A stretch of 64,000 bases of DNA from Lamellibrachia columna. Its lineage: Eukaryota; Annelida; Polychaeta; Sabellida; Siboglinidae. Positions 50,401 to 61,376 of the stretch are shown here, one piece after another (within the stretch, counting starts at the first letter, position 1; each line of letters begins with the position of its first letter). The notes under the pieces were generated by a model, which saw only the letters and a list, made by a program, of their open reading frames with translations, was not told the DNA's origin and made no database searches. The stretch is taken from the NCBI GenBank assembly GCA_963662155.1, contig OY759269.1, forward strand, positions 22,496,878 to 22,560,877. The letters are read 5' to 3'. The position numbers and the translations under genes are program-made.

Positions 50401-53400
50401 GTTTGTATGTTTACGATATTTTCATTTATAGCCTTCATAATGGATTAAAGTTGATATCGTGTTCGCAATATGGCGAACGTATATAACGTTCACCTTTTCA
50501 CGGTTAATATCGCCCGACCGAATATGGGGTGTCGTTGCTAACAAAGCAAATTAGGTACTATTTGATGGTTTCTTTTCGCCGCCAAACTGTAATGTATTTT
50601 ATTAACATAAATGGTTACTAATACGGCAACTAATAGTGTCAGTGTGACAATTCTAGCACATCAGTGACCATTCAGGATACACTTGTCTTGACTTGAGATT
50701 TTTTTTTGATGTACTGTTCACAGCTAAACTGGAATTGCCAATTGGTGTGGTGCGTGACGTCAACAGCGATTTAAGAATAAAATAAGTGTTATCCGAGACG
50801 AGGACAATAAAACAAAAGTGAATAAAAACAAAGGGTGCAACCATATACAAAAACTTATCAACTTTAGAGGATGTGGACGCCGTGCAAGGCCCAAGCCAGC
50901 CCAAGGGTTGCATTTCGGGTACCCTAGCTGCATTGGGTGGACCCCCTGCATTTCCCTGATGGCCGGCACGGCGACACACAGGAAGGCTGATAGTGACTAG
51001 TGATGAGAACAGCAGATGATGGTAGTCTGTTCCACATGGATACTGTCCTGTGATAAAATGCATATTTATACACATTGATGTCCAGAGCGACTGTGTTGGT
51101 GTATTTTAACGGATGGTCGATTCGATTGGAGATATGTGTGGCATGCTGGAAACATGTTGGAGGGCTAGTGTTAACTAAGTCTAAGTGGTAGTTGATTTTG
51201 TGGAACATGGATGCTTGTTTTATCAAGCGACGTGTGGATTGAGTCCCAGTCTAGTTGGTGAGAGGAGTGACATGGGTTTCTTTTCGGTAGTCAGAAAAAA
51301 CAAATCAGACAGCGTTTCTTTGAATTTGTTCTAATTGGTTCATTTCCATTGCTGTGTTGGGGTTCCTTGCTTCACTGGCATACTCAGTTCAGGGACGGAC
51401 AAGAGTTTGGTAAGCTTTTTCTTTGACACGTGAGCATGGTGATGCCATTCTCCTTATGAGACCAAGGGTGCGGCTAGCTTTGTTGGTAATTTTGGAGCAA
51501 TGATTCCATCTTAGATCTTGTGATATGGTGACTTCTAGGTAGTCATGTCTTTTGGCAGGCTTGTTAACAAGTGCAAATGCATTTGAATGTTGAGCATTTG
51601 AATGCGCATTCAAATGCATCCATGAAATTGTGAAAAACATTTACATTTGCATGCGACCCCAAAACATTTGCATTTAAATGCATTCTTGGAAAATGGCTTT
51701 TGCATTTAAATGCATTCCTGGAAAATGGCTTTTGCATTTGAATCAAGTGAAACTTTTGTATATGCATTCAAATGCATTGGCAGGCATTTGTTAACAAGCC
51801 TGGTTTTTGGATGTGTTTTAGTGGTTCTCCCAGCAGTGTAAATTGATGAAGTTTAGGGTTGCGTTTGCACATGATGGTGGGGATTCACATTTCTTCACAT
51901 TGAAATCTATTAACCAACTTTTGGACCATTTAATAAATGTTTTAAATTCATTTTGTAAGATCTCCTGATCATTACAATTATTTATATTCTATCAACCGCA
52001 AAGAGCTTAATGGTCTACTGTATAAAATATTATGTTCTTTAATATCGCATATGTAGAGAAAAATAGAGGGACACCTGGCACACTTGTAGACATTGTGAAT
52101 TAGTTAAACATATTAGTATTATTACAACCTGCATATATCACAGTATATTATAAGATCTCTATGACTATGCTAGTCCGTAAATCATGAATAATCCAAGTGT
52201 TTTTGAGTTTGATGTTCCCACCAAAATAATGCACACATTTTGGAAATAAGGAAATTTTTTGGGGTAAGTAGGTACAGTCTGTAAAAAAGGCAATCGCACA
52301 TATGAAAAATGGGAAAGTAGCAGGCCCTGATGGTATCCCTGCAGAAGCACTAAAGGCAGATGTAAATACTTCAGTAGAAATGCTATACAGTCTTTTTGAG
52401 GAGATCTGGGAAAAAGAAGAAATTCCAGCAGAATGGAAGGAAGGTTACCTTATCAAGATTCCCAAGAAAGGAGACCTGAGCCGCTGTGATAACTACAGAG
52501 GAATCACGTTGTTGTCAGTACCTGGGAAGATTCTAAACAGAATAATCCTAGAGAGAATGAAAGGCAAAGTGGACCAAACTCTGCGTGAACAGCAAGCAGG
52601 CTTCAGGCAGGACAGATCGTGTACTGACCAGATTGCAACACTGCGAATCATAGTGGAACAATCCATCGAATGGAACTCATCCCTATACATCAACTTTGTT
52701 GATTACGAGAAAGCCTTTGACAGTGTGGACAGGGAGACACTCTGGAAAGTGCTAAGACACTATGGGGTGCCCAAGAAACTAGTCAACATGATCAAAAACT
52801 CCTATGAAGGAATGTCATGCAGAGTCATTCATGAAGGTCAACTTACAAAGAACTTTGAGGTTAGGACGGGGGTGAGACAGGGATGCTTACTGTCACCATT
52901 CCTCTTCATTCTAGTCATAGACTGGGTCATGAAAACAGCAACCAAGGAAAAACGAAATGGAATCCAGTGGACGATGCTGACCCAACTTGCGGATGACCTT
53001 GCACTCCTGTCTCACAGCCATAGGCAGATGCAAGACAAAACAACAGAACTGGCATTGATTTCAGAGCGGGTTGGGTTGAAAATCAACAAAAGGAAAACAA
53101 AGATCCTGAGAACAAATGCTACTTGCGAAACACCAATCATGCTTGAGGGAGAGACACTGGACGAGGTCAAAGACTTCAGATATCTAGGCAGCATAGTGGA
53201 TACGCATGGAGGGACAGAGGCTGACGTAAAGAAAAGGATCAGCAAAGCAAGGGTAGCTTTCCACCTGTTGAGAAATGTGTGGAAGTCAAAGGTAATTGGA
53301 GAAACCACAAAAATACGCTTGTTTAACACAAATGTAAAGTCCGTGTTGCTGTACAGAGCAGAAACATGGCGAATAAACAAGACCACACTGATAAGGATCC

Positions 53401-56400
53401 AGACATTTGTCAACCATTGCCTGAGAAGAATTCTCCGAATACACTGGATGGACAGGGTGAGCAACAAAGACCTCTGGGATAGAACACACCAAGCCCAAAT
53501 AGAGATCCTTAAGAGGAGATGGGGATGGCTTGGCCACACCTTGAGAAAGCCAAGCACAAACATAACCAGACAGGTCCTGACATGGAACCCCCAAGGCAAG
53601 AGAAAGAGGGGGAGACCAAAAAACACCTGGCGGCGTGACCTCGAGGCAGACATCAAGCAAACAGGGAAGGGCTGGCAACAACTGGAGAGGATTGCCCAAG
53701 ACAGGAGGCGCTGGAGAAATGTTGTGGATGGCCTATGCTCCAGGAGGAGTTAAGGGCCTAAGTAAGTAAGGTACAGTCTGTAAATCGATGAATTTTTTTA
53801 ATATACACTATTTACATCAACTTTTAATTTAAGTAAAATTTAGAATCTCTATTGGGATTTTTTATAGTTCAACAGTGACATGAAATTCCTGCATGGAAGT
53901 TATATAATATTTAGCTGTTATTTTAGAGTGGCAAGACAGTGATAGCAAACTTCTTGTCAGACGCCACAGAGACCTCAAGCGATGACTACCACCCCACACA
54001 GGGCTGCAGGATCCTAGAGTTTGAAATAAACAACATTCCAGTGCCGACTGGAACCAATGTCAATGCTGAGGTGGAATTGTGGGATTGCAGTGGTGACAAC
54101 AAGTATGTATCATCCCAGTGTGGCACAGTTCAGATAAATCATGCAGTTTTCATAAGACAATATTTTTAATACATATAATATTATGTTCAAATGTTTTCAA
54201 TATGTAGTTTTATGTACCATACTATAAACACGTAAACAGCTGATATGTCATTTGGTAATAATTTCAGCAGTTTATTCGCATAATGTCCCAATATTACAGT
54301 GATATAATAATGCTATTTATTATTAACTAGCCCAGTTGCATGGGAGAAAAGGCAAGAGCTTATGACTCCTTGCACTACCCAATCAAGTTTTGGTACTGCA
54401 ATGGCAATCGATGACATCTTGGCGCCACAAAAATCATGTACATCTGCCTTTTTCATGCATAGTGTTGCTAACAATTGCATGTAACTATTGTTCTGAGTTA
54501 CGTAATTTATGTCAAACGTCCACATTGGTTCCTTCAGCGTACTACCCCACCCCCGGGGACATTTTTAATTTGTTTTAATGTGCTAAACTTACATGGTGAA
54601 GAGATTCATCAGACTGTGATTGTGATATATTAATCTTCAAATTTTACCGTTTTTTTTGGTGACATTTAGCAGCTTTCTGTCAGTTTGACGAAGACAGCAG
54701 AAAGCTGTCAAAATGTTACAATGCGAAAAGGTAAAATTTGAAGATTAATATATCACAATCAATGGTCTGATGAATCTCTTCACAACTCTCCAACAATGTT
54801 GAAACACGAGAAAAAGAATGAAATGAAAACTGCAAATATCTCTCGCATATAGCAAGTGAATGAGTAAATGTTTAATGCCATACACGTTTGCACAATGATA
54901 CATTTTATGAGGTCTCCTAAAGTGTTATAATTTACCTGATATGGTGTAAATTTAACAGCCAGTGTGGCAAATTGTAACATAATTATGTTTTACAATTGCT
55001 GCAAAATGTAACATACCAGTCCAAACAAAATGGCTTTAAATTAACTAACAACACTTAATAGGTCGTATCTAAAAAATATAGTTATTGTCAACAATTCCAT
55101 GAAATATCACATGGCATGCTTATTGATGAACATCCTGCTACATTGCAAAATAATTTGCATTTGTTGTTTTGTCTGTAGTAAGTTGGTACATGTTTTACAA
55201 CTTACCCATGTCACAACTAGCTCAGTCTCTATATACAGTGTATTGGTGATTTGAAAATTAGTCTTTGTGACTCCCACATGCTGCTCTCACATCATATTAC
55301 CTGGTACCGAGTCTTTTTTAAGCAGTGTTTTCTACTTTCTAGGTTTGAAGGATGTTGGCCCACCCTAGCAAAGGATGCAGCTGGTGTTGTGCTGGTGTTT
55401 GACCCAGACGATGCTAATCAAGACAAGGATTTGGAAGCACTGTAAGCCATGGATATATTCTTGATCAAAACATCATTTCTGTAAGTAATATTAATTACCT
55501 CAATCATAAGGATTGAGCAGAGGCCATCAGTGGTGACTTTTTTATTTTGAGCCAATTTTGCAATTACTATCAGTAGAGAAATAAATATTGATTTTAGATG
55601 AGAAATACATATGCAAATGCAAAAACACTATTTTTTTATTCCAAATACAAGTACACTTGATATGCTGTTAAATTCAGTGTTTTAAAATTTCAAATACACA
55701 GGATTAATTTCAAATAATGCACTATTGGAGAGGCCATATCAGGTATACAATAACATGTTGTCAATGACATATGTTCTTTTAATGTTTAACACCAAATACA
55801 AGTTGCTGTATTTGGCATGTTCTTCACACAAAATAAGACCATCAGATACAAATATGAATTTTACCTCTGTTTGTCTTGACCAGGTATACATACTTTGTGG
55901 TTCAGCAAGGTTTGCGCGAGTCCCAGTGCATCGTATTTGCCAACCGCAAAGGTTCGGGCCCTGGTGATGATGACATTCCACTGCGTAAGTGTTTTATACC
56001 CAATTTTCCTCTCGTTTGTGATCCTCAGGTAAAGCTGGCCAACCTGTCATAATGTAATCACAGGTAATAAGGTCTAGGCAAAAAATAGCAAATAAAAAGA
56101 TATGGGTCAGCCCTACCGTTTTTCTTCTAATATTTTAATCAATTTTTAAACATTTAGTAGCAAGTATTTAATTAAACAACCCGTGAGTAATACTTCAGTG
56201 CTTATATGATGACAGAATTGGTCCGCATGCTGATTGGTGGACTTTCTAATATTTAACCCAATCAGCGGTCTTGTTACATGTTAGTGGTCATCTTGATGTG
56301 CATGGCAAGAGTCCAGGTGGCAGGCGCATGTCTGTATTAATTTACATTATAAAATGCCAGCAAAAAGACATTCAGAACATTTATCATGCTGTCATATGAA

Positions 56401-59400
56401 ACTTTTGACAGCATTGTAGAAAATTTGCAGTTTAGCCCGCACCCCAAATAATGTTTGCTAATTTTTATCATTTATTACACATCAGATGTACTTATTTTAT
56501 CATGTGACATGTCACATTACATGAGTATATTATGTGGAGACATTTGACGACTGTATGTGTCCATTTTCATTGTTATTTGTGGTAATAATAATAATAATAA
56601 AAGTACTTATATAGCACCAAATCAATCGAGATTGCTCTCAGGTGCTTTACATACATAGTAGTATACATACATAGTAGTATATTGCTAAGAGAATAATTAT
56701 ACTGAGAATAGTCTACACAAATGCTAAACATAAAAAAGAAATGCTAACAAAATAGCCATGTTAAAATATTCTGTAACACTACTTTAAATATAGTTTGTAA
56801 TACAAGTAAAAGTAAGAAAATGATCACGAAACTGCCAAAAAATTAAATATACTAAAATATTCTAAAAACTTTTAAAAATATATTCATTTATACAAAGAAG
56901 ACTCAGAATATAACCATAAAAATGCTTAATACAATTAAAAAACTATTCTTAAGAACTATTGTAAAAAAGCATGTTTATAAAGGTGAGTTTTTAAGTGTTT
57001 TAAACACTTGTAATGATTTCGCTGTCCTGAGAGAAGGTGTTAAATTGTTCCATAGAATGGCTGAGCAAACAGCAAAACGATCACCATGTGTGACAGCCAG
57101 TGAAGCTGGTACAAATAAAAGCACTGGCAGCAAAGCAGATCGTAGAGTTCTGTTCAAGGGGCAGTAGCTAATTAACTCAGCCAGGTAGTGGTGTGAGGCT
57201 AAACTGCAAAAGTACTGAAAAGTATGCCTGCGGTAACGGATCATGTAACTGTACCATAGCATGAGCAGAGTATGAACAAGGACCGTGGACAACGGTACCA
57301 AATACCAATGCCACGATGTACACATCATCGATCGTGAATGTGGCTGTGACATTCAACTGCAAGTTCCTTCAAATTCCTTATATGCCTAAGTCTGTTAGTG
57401 CCGGACCACCTGAACCAAGTCAAAGAAATGCATTTGACATACTCATGACTGGCAGTACCAGCAAACCAGGGCCCAGGGAAGTCGCTGCCATGTGCCAAAT
57501 GTCCAGGTACTAAACTGCGAGAGTCCCATGGAGACTCCTAACTACAGTTCGGCCCTGGGAAGACCAGTCTGCTACTACGGCAGTGGAGATGGGGCTGATT
57601 TCAGATCGACATAACATTCTAAAACTGGTTTGGTTTTGCGGGAAATCCCATGCCATGGCAAATTTAATTCATTTACGTAATTTTTTTTATTCAAACAAAT
57701 AATACACAAAATTGTACAATGAAGCAGTTTAGTTGTTGAACAACTAGTAATATTTATAACAATGTGATTTTTGTACGTTTAAGCAATTTATTTTGTAATG
57801 GTAAAATCACGTTTTTATAATAAACAAATATTACTATTTGTTGAGCCAAACTGTTTCATTGCACAATTTGATATATTGTTTGTCAGAATAAATTACAAAT
57901 TTTACAATTAAAATTTTCCATGGAACTTACTGCAAAACCACCCTGCATTTCTAAGATTATCATGGTTATGGACATGCAAGTGGCATATTATGTCATGCGT
58001 GACCTTTTCATAAATATAATACATTGTCAACTCGGTCAGGATGAGAAGAGTATTTTTTAAGATATGACACAAGTTTTCCATTTGCATGCAGATAACCCCT
58101 TAAATCCATTAATTTGAACAGTTGCTGTAAACAGAGTTGGGTTTTCTTGGAATTGGAATACCAGGAAAAACTGGTATTTACTGGTATTTTTCGAGTCTCA
58201 CATAAATTTATGTGGTACATTCCTTTCCTTTGTTCGATGATATTGATAAATGGACTCATGTCTGACACCATCTTGTGCTATTATTCCTGTGAACATTATA
58301 GCAGAGTTGTAATAACAAAGTGTTCATTTTCTTAATGTTGTTTTTATGGTTATATTTATGAGATTATAGTTAAAGCAAGACAGAATTAATTCCTACCCTG
58401 GGTAATAATTTAAGGTTGTTGTATTAACAAGATGTAGAGGGTAGTGCGCAACAAAATTGGTAGTAGATAGTCTGTTTGAACATGTTGAAGAATTTAGAAA
58501 GTTCTTTTCAAACACAGTTTTAGCTCATAAGGTATGAAGTAAATATCAGACCGGCCAACATGAGCTAGTGCATCATTGATGCTCCTGTAATATCTTTCTG
58601 TGAAGAACTTTGTCTTTAGAGGGAATAACAACAATTGCTTGAAATCATATTATATTACATATTGTAGTATATTTACATTTCCACAACACCAAAAAATTAA
58701 TTCGAATTCCATTAATAATTCCAAATAATACTCTGCCGGCCTGCCTCGATTATGCATATTTTTCCAGCGCTTATCGGCAAGCTTCGACGTGATGTCACTG
58801 ATGATAAGGAAGTGCTATGAGACTGGGACTTTCCATTCATTTACCGTACTGTTGATATCGATAGCGGTTGTTTAGTAGTGAGCGTCATAATGGCTTATTT
58901 TGTGGCATTTGATTCTAATGCAAACAGTAGTAAGACTAAAGTAACATGGGCTTAAAAAAGAACACGTTAAGCCGACGAAGCACAGTCAGCTTTCTCGCTT
59001 CAAGAAAACTTGTTTCGACTACGATCCGGACCAGAGAAGGTGCAGCCCTGGGTTATCCTGTTGCTAAAATCTCTTTGGAACAGGATGATGTGCTCACATT
59101 ATTCCTAGTAGTGGAAGCTATGTTGATGCCACCAATCCATAGAACACAGGCAGCGACACAGGCGTCGACAACCACGGTCCACCTAGGATCGAAGCGAGCT
59201 GTCAAGGTGGATACAGGTGATGTCGGCTTGGTGAATTTGGACAGCATACTTTGGAGAGTTTGGCCCGCAACTCTTGTAACTTTGGCCTCGGAGCACAACG
59301 GGCATAATGATTTCGGCCCAAACGATTGTTTAGCGAGCACAATGAAGTTTAATGTGTCTTTCTGTGAATAAAACACTATTTATTCTCTTATTTGTTAATT

Positions 59401-60816
59401 GATTTATTTCCACATTAACCTGAAATTGTTACTTTGTAACTGCTTTTATAGCTTTTGCATAAAATACGGCGCTATATTTTTTCCATTTTAACACGCAGTC
59501 AACGAAACGATCATTAGAACTTATACAATTCGTATAACGTATATATATATATATATATATATTACACCAAAAACTATATTACATACAGTTGAATAATTTT
59601 AATAAATTAAATTACAATTATCGTAATATCTTGTTTCTATATTTCAGATTTTCATGCGTTTCCCCTCATCAGGGGAAATTCTCCCCAGTTTTTTAAATCA
59701 AATACAGAGCAATGACAACCATAAGTCTCTGTCTCAATATCCCTCTCTCCCTCCTCTCCCCCTACTCTGTCTGACACTCTTTCTCCTCTCCCCATACTGT
59801 CCGACTGTCTCTCTCTCCTCCACTCCGCCTGACTGTCCCTCTCTTTCTCCTCTCCCCATACTCTGTCTGACTGTCTCTCTCTCTCTTCCTCCTCTCCTCC
59901 CCCACTCTGTCTGTCTCTTTCTCCTCCCCCACTCTGTCTTACTGTCTCTCTCTTCCTCTTCTCCCCCCACTCTGTCCGACTGTCTCTCTCTTCATCCCCT
60001 CCCCAACTCTCTCTGACTGTCTCTCTCTTCCTCCCCTCCCCCACTCTCTCTGACTGTCTCTCTCTTCCTCCCCTCCCCCACTCTCTCTGACTGTCTCTCT
60101 CTCTCTTCCTCCTCTCCCTCACTCTATCTGACTGTCTCTCTCTTCCTCCCCTCCCCCACTCTCTCTGACTGTCTCTCTCTTCCTCCCCTCCCCCACTCTC
60201 TCTGACTGTCTCTCTCTTCCTCCTCTCCCCCACTCTATCTGACTGTCTCTCTCTTCCTCCCCTCCCCCACTCTCTCTCTGACTGTCTCTCTCTTCCTCCC
60301 CTCCCCCACTCTCTCTAACTGTCTCTCTCTTCCTCCCCTCCCCCACTCTCTCTGACTGTCTCTCTCTTCCTCCCCTCCCCCACTCTCTCTGACTGTCTCT
60401 CTCTTCCTCCTCTCCCCCCACTCTCTCTGACTGTCTCTCTCTTCCTCCCCTCCCCCACTCTCTCTGACTGTCTCTCTCTTCCTCCCCTCCTCCACTCTCT
60501 CTGACTGTCTCTCTCTTCCTCCTCTCCCCCCACTCTCTCTGACTGTCTCTCTCTTCCTCCCCTCCCCCACTCTATCTGACTGTCTCTCTCTCTTCCTCCT
60601 CTCCCCCCACTCTGTTTATCTCTCTCAAAAGTATACTTCTTAAAGATGTTTGTCGTTTCAGCATCATCAATGACAAAGCTGCAGTGTGTTCAGACGAACA
60701 TAGAGCAGGACAGTGAGGCGATCCACCACGAGTTCAAGCACTTCCTGGGCACGCTCATCACAACAATGAACGACAAACGCGACCAGGAGGAACTGAGCAT
60801 CATGAACAACAGATGA
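50362..60816 (+). CDS. IFT22: IFT22 (RABL5), five-exon intraflagellar transport small-GTPase-like protein
   Basis: Joining 50362-50400, 53927-54102, 55343-55441, 55884-55984 and 60662-60816 gives 570 coding bases and 189 residues; the human protein has about 185. All junctions are GT-AG with phases 0, 2, 2 and 1. The product starts [12 protein letters not shown] and has a P-loop GPCKSGKT (residues 10-17). [14 protein letters not shown] takes the place of the switch-II WDxGG region, and VVLVFDPDD is a central strand. The C-terminus is helical and ends [11 protein letters not shown], close to the family's RDREEMSIMT end. IFT22 is a subunit of the IFT-B complex that carries cargo along cilia and flagella. 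Repeats inside the introns do not touch the coding sequence, so the gene is probably functional. Confidence 0.95.
50690..52030 (-). pseudogene. CR1-like LINE C-terminal part in IFT22 intron 1
   Basis: Minus-strand order: a [10 protein letters not shown] relic of the ADDTKLF box (about 52010), [20 protein letters not shown] (about 51920), [11 protein letters not shown] (about 51820), [20 protein letters not shown] (about 51530) and [16 protein letters not shown] (about 51450). A tail with [19 protein letters not shown] and [10 protein letters not shown] follows near 51030. This is the standard C-terminal half of a common invertebrate CR1-group ORF2. A 247-base DNA element sits between the two pieces at 51556-51802. 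Several stops are present. It lies antisense in the host intron. Confidence 0.88.
51556..51802. mobile_element. hAT-type MITE inserted in a LINE
   Basis: 247 bases with terminal inverted repeats CAGGCTTGTTAACAA at both ends. The interior is almost wholly built of AAATGCATTTG/CATTTGAATGC words. Flanking bases TCTTTTGG and GTTTTTGG agree at six of eight positions, consistent with an 8-base hAT duplication. Removing it restores the LINE reading order (EPLKHIQKP then AKRHDYLEV), which proves insertion. It lies inside IFT22 intron 1. Confidence 0.8.
52286..53769 (+). mobile_element. Young 5'-truncated LINE in IFT22 intron 1, with 15-bp target duplication
   Basis: The same 15 bases, GGTACAGTCTGTAAA, lie at 52271-52285 and 53770-53784. 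Between them is an uninterrupted 483-codon RT frame (from 52302) and a tail GGCCTAAGTAAGTAA. The RT shows [13 protein letters not shown] (residues 8-20), [17 protein letters not shown] (about 130-147), [20 protein letters not shown] (about 190-210) and ADDLALLSH (about 229-237). It ends with [10 protein letters not shown] and [12 protein letters not shown]. The Y/F before ADD and the usual DLD segment are missing through a short in-frame deletion. Intact frame and perfect duplication indicate recent insertion. The endonuclease is absent. Confidence 0.95.
53927..54102 (+). CDS. IFT22: IFT22 exon 2
   Basis: Follows TTTTAG and opens [11 protein letters not shown], completing the P-loop. It contains [14 protein letters not shown] (the switch-I side Thr) and ELWDCSGDN, and ends at AA^GTATGT, phase 2. 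Confidence 0.95.
54596..54783. mobile_element. Hairpin (foldback) element in IFT22 intron 2
   Basis: Two arms of about 50 bases are inverted copies. They start GTGAAGAGATTCATCAGAC at the left and end with its complement at the right. They share a TGATTGTGATATATTAATC core, and the loop has its own GACAGC...AGCTGTC pairing. It is probably a MITE. No clear target duplication was seen, so the superfamily is open. Confidence 0.8.
55343..55441 (+). CDS. IFT22: IFT22 exon 3
   Basis: Follows TTTCTAG. Encodes [19 protein letters not shown] and then [13 protein letters not shown], ending at CT^GTAAGC, phase 2. Confidence 0.94.
55884..55984 (+). CDS. IFT22: IFT22 exon 4
   Basis: Follows TTGACCAG. Encodes [20 protein letters not shown] and then [13 protein letters not shown]. 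The human protein has a similar QCMLIAHHKPGSGDD stretch. It ends at CTGC^GTAAGT, phase 1. Confidence 0.93.
56583..57290 (-). pseudogene. LINE C-terminus and 3' tail in IFT22 intron 4
   Basis: Minus-strand frame: [20 protein letters not shown], then [20 protein letters not shown] and FKTLKNS. This is the C-terminal end of a CR1-group ORF2 (a VP.RSLRS.....L.VPR, GDR.F....LWN.LP, FKxxLK pattern). The 3' region ends in GGTGCTATATAAGTAC and an (ATT)n tail at about 56583-56600. Upstream RT is absent. Confidence 0.8.
57675..57900. mobile_element. Second hairpin element in IFT22 intron 4
   Basis: Arms of roughly 85-100 bases (about 57675-57772 and 57802-57900) are imperfect inverted copies. They include CAATGAAGCAGTTT paired with AAACTGTTTCATTG and AGTAATATTTATAA paired with its near complement. 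A loop of about 30 bases separates them. Likely an AT-rich MITE. Confidence 0.7.
58740..59380. other. GC-richer island with overlapping unidentified frames in IFT22 intron 4
   Basis: A plus frame of 141 residues (58946-59371) and a minus frame of 107 residues (59053-59376) overlap. A short plus frame, [19 protein letters not shown], starts near 58890. None matches a family I know. The CpG-richer composition against AT-rich flanks suggests a TE or a retro-copied exon. Confidence 0.35.
59740..60622. repeat. 37-bp CT-rich minisatellite in IFT22 intron 4
   Basis: The unit is about CTCTCTGACTGTCTCTCTCT followed by TCCTCCCCTCCCCCA. It is repeated over 20 times, more regular from 59990 onward. Because 37 is not a multiple of three, the minus strand reads all three frames in turn without a stop. 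This produces false Gly/Glu/Arg-rich proteins up to 193 residues. Confidence 0.93.
60662..60816 (+). CDS. IFT22: IFT22 exon 5 (terminal coding exon)
   Basis: Follows GTCGTTTCAG. Encodes [20 protein letters not shown], then the C-terminal helix [20 protein letters not shown] and ELSIMNNR and stop TGA. It is separated from exon 4 by a 4.7-kb intron full of repeats. Confidence 0.94.
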
Positions 60817-61086
60817 TCTTCAGACAGCCCGAGTCTCACATGCCATACAGTGAATCCGTCCTCTTATTGAGATCTTTGTCATTATAACCATGTTTGTTTG
60901 ATGGCAGCCATATTCTCCAAGTACTTACAAAGTACAACACTTTTAATTGGTTAACTGGCGACTGTCTTACAGAAATTGCAACACTTAATTTATTAGTATT
61001 TATAACATCTTAGTTGGTTACAAATTATATTAATACAACATATGTTACTGTCATAATCTTTTCATTTTTGGAAATACAAGATATAA

Positions 61087-61092
61087 AATAAA
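61087..61092 (+). terminator. Candidate polyadenylation signal of IFT22
   Basis: AATAAA about 270 bases after the stop codon is the first canonical hexamer downstream on this strand that I noted. It would give a short 3' untranslated region. Confidence 0.5.
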
Positions 61093-61309
61093 ATTAATAT
61101 ACCAATTTTACCTTCCTAATTATAGAGAATGCTTTATGGCCGATATTGACAGATCGCTAAATCTTTCGGTATTCATCGGACGACTCATTGGTCTGCCAAA
61201 TTCCTGTTTTATGCCATTTCTGACAGGTGTACACTGTATATATACATAAATCAGTGTGGCTGAATGCTTCCCAGAGAAGTTGAGATGGCCTTGGAATGAA
61301 CAGGTCTGC

Positions 61310-61376
61310 CAGGGGAAGTGTAAAGCGCTTTGAGCAGTCTTACGGACTGGATATCGCGCTATACAAGAACGTACCT
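61310..61376 (+). repeat. LINE/SINE 3'-tail-like fragment
   Basis: GTAAAGCGCTTTGAGCAGTC, then ATATCGCGCTATACAAGAACG, matches the conserved 3' end type also seen at 44330-44380 (TGTAAAGCG..., GCGCTATATAAA). It lies downstream of IFT22. Confidence 0.6.

Noticed and set aside
53012..53656. 214-residue minus-strand frame
   Set aside because: Antisense shadow of the LINE RT at 52302-53753.
59652..60570. Gly/Glu/Arg-rich minus-strand proteins up to 193 residues
   Set aside because: Generated by the 37-bp minisatellite, which is stop-free in all antisense frames.
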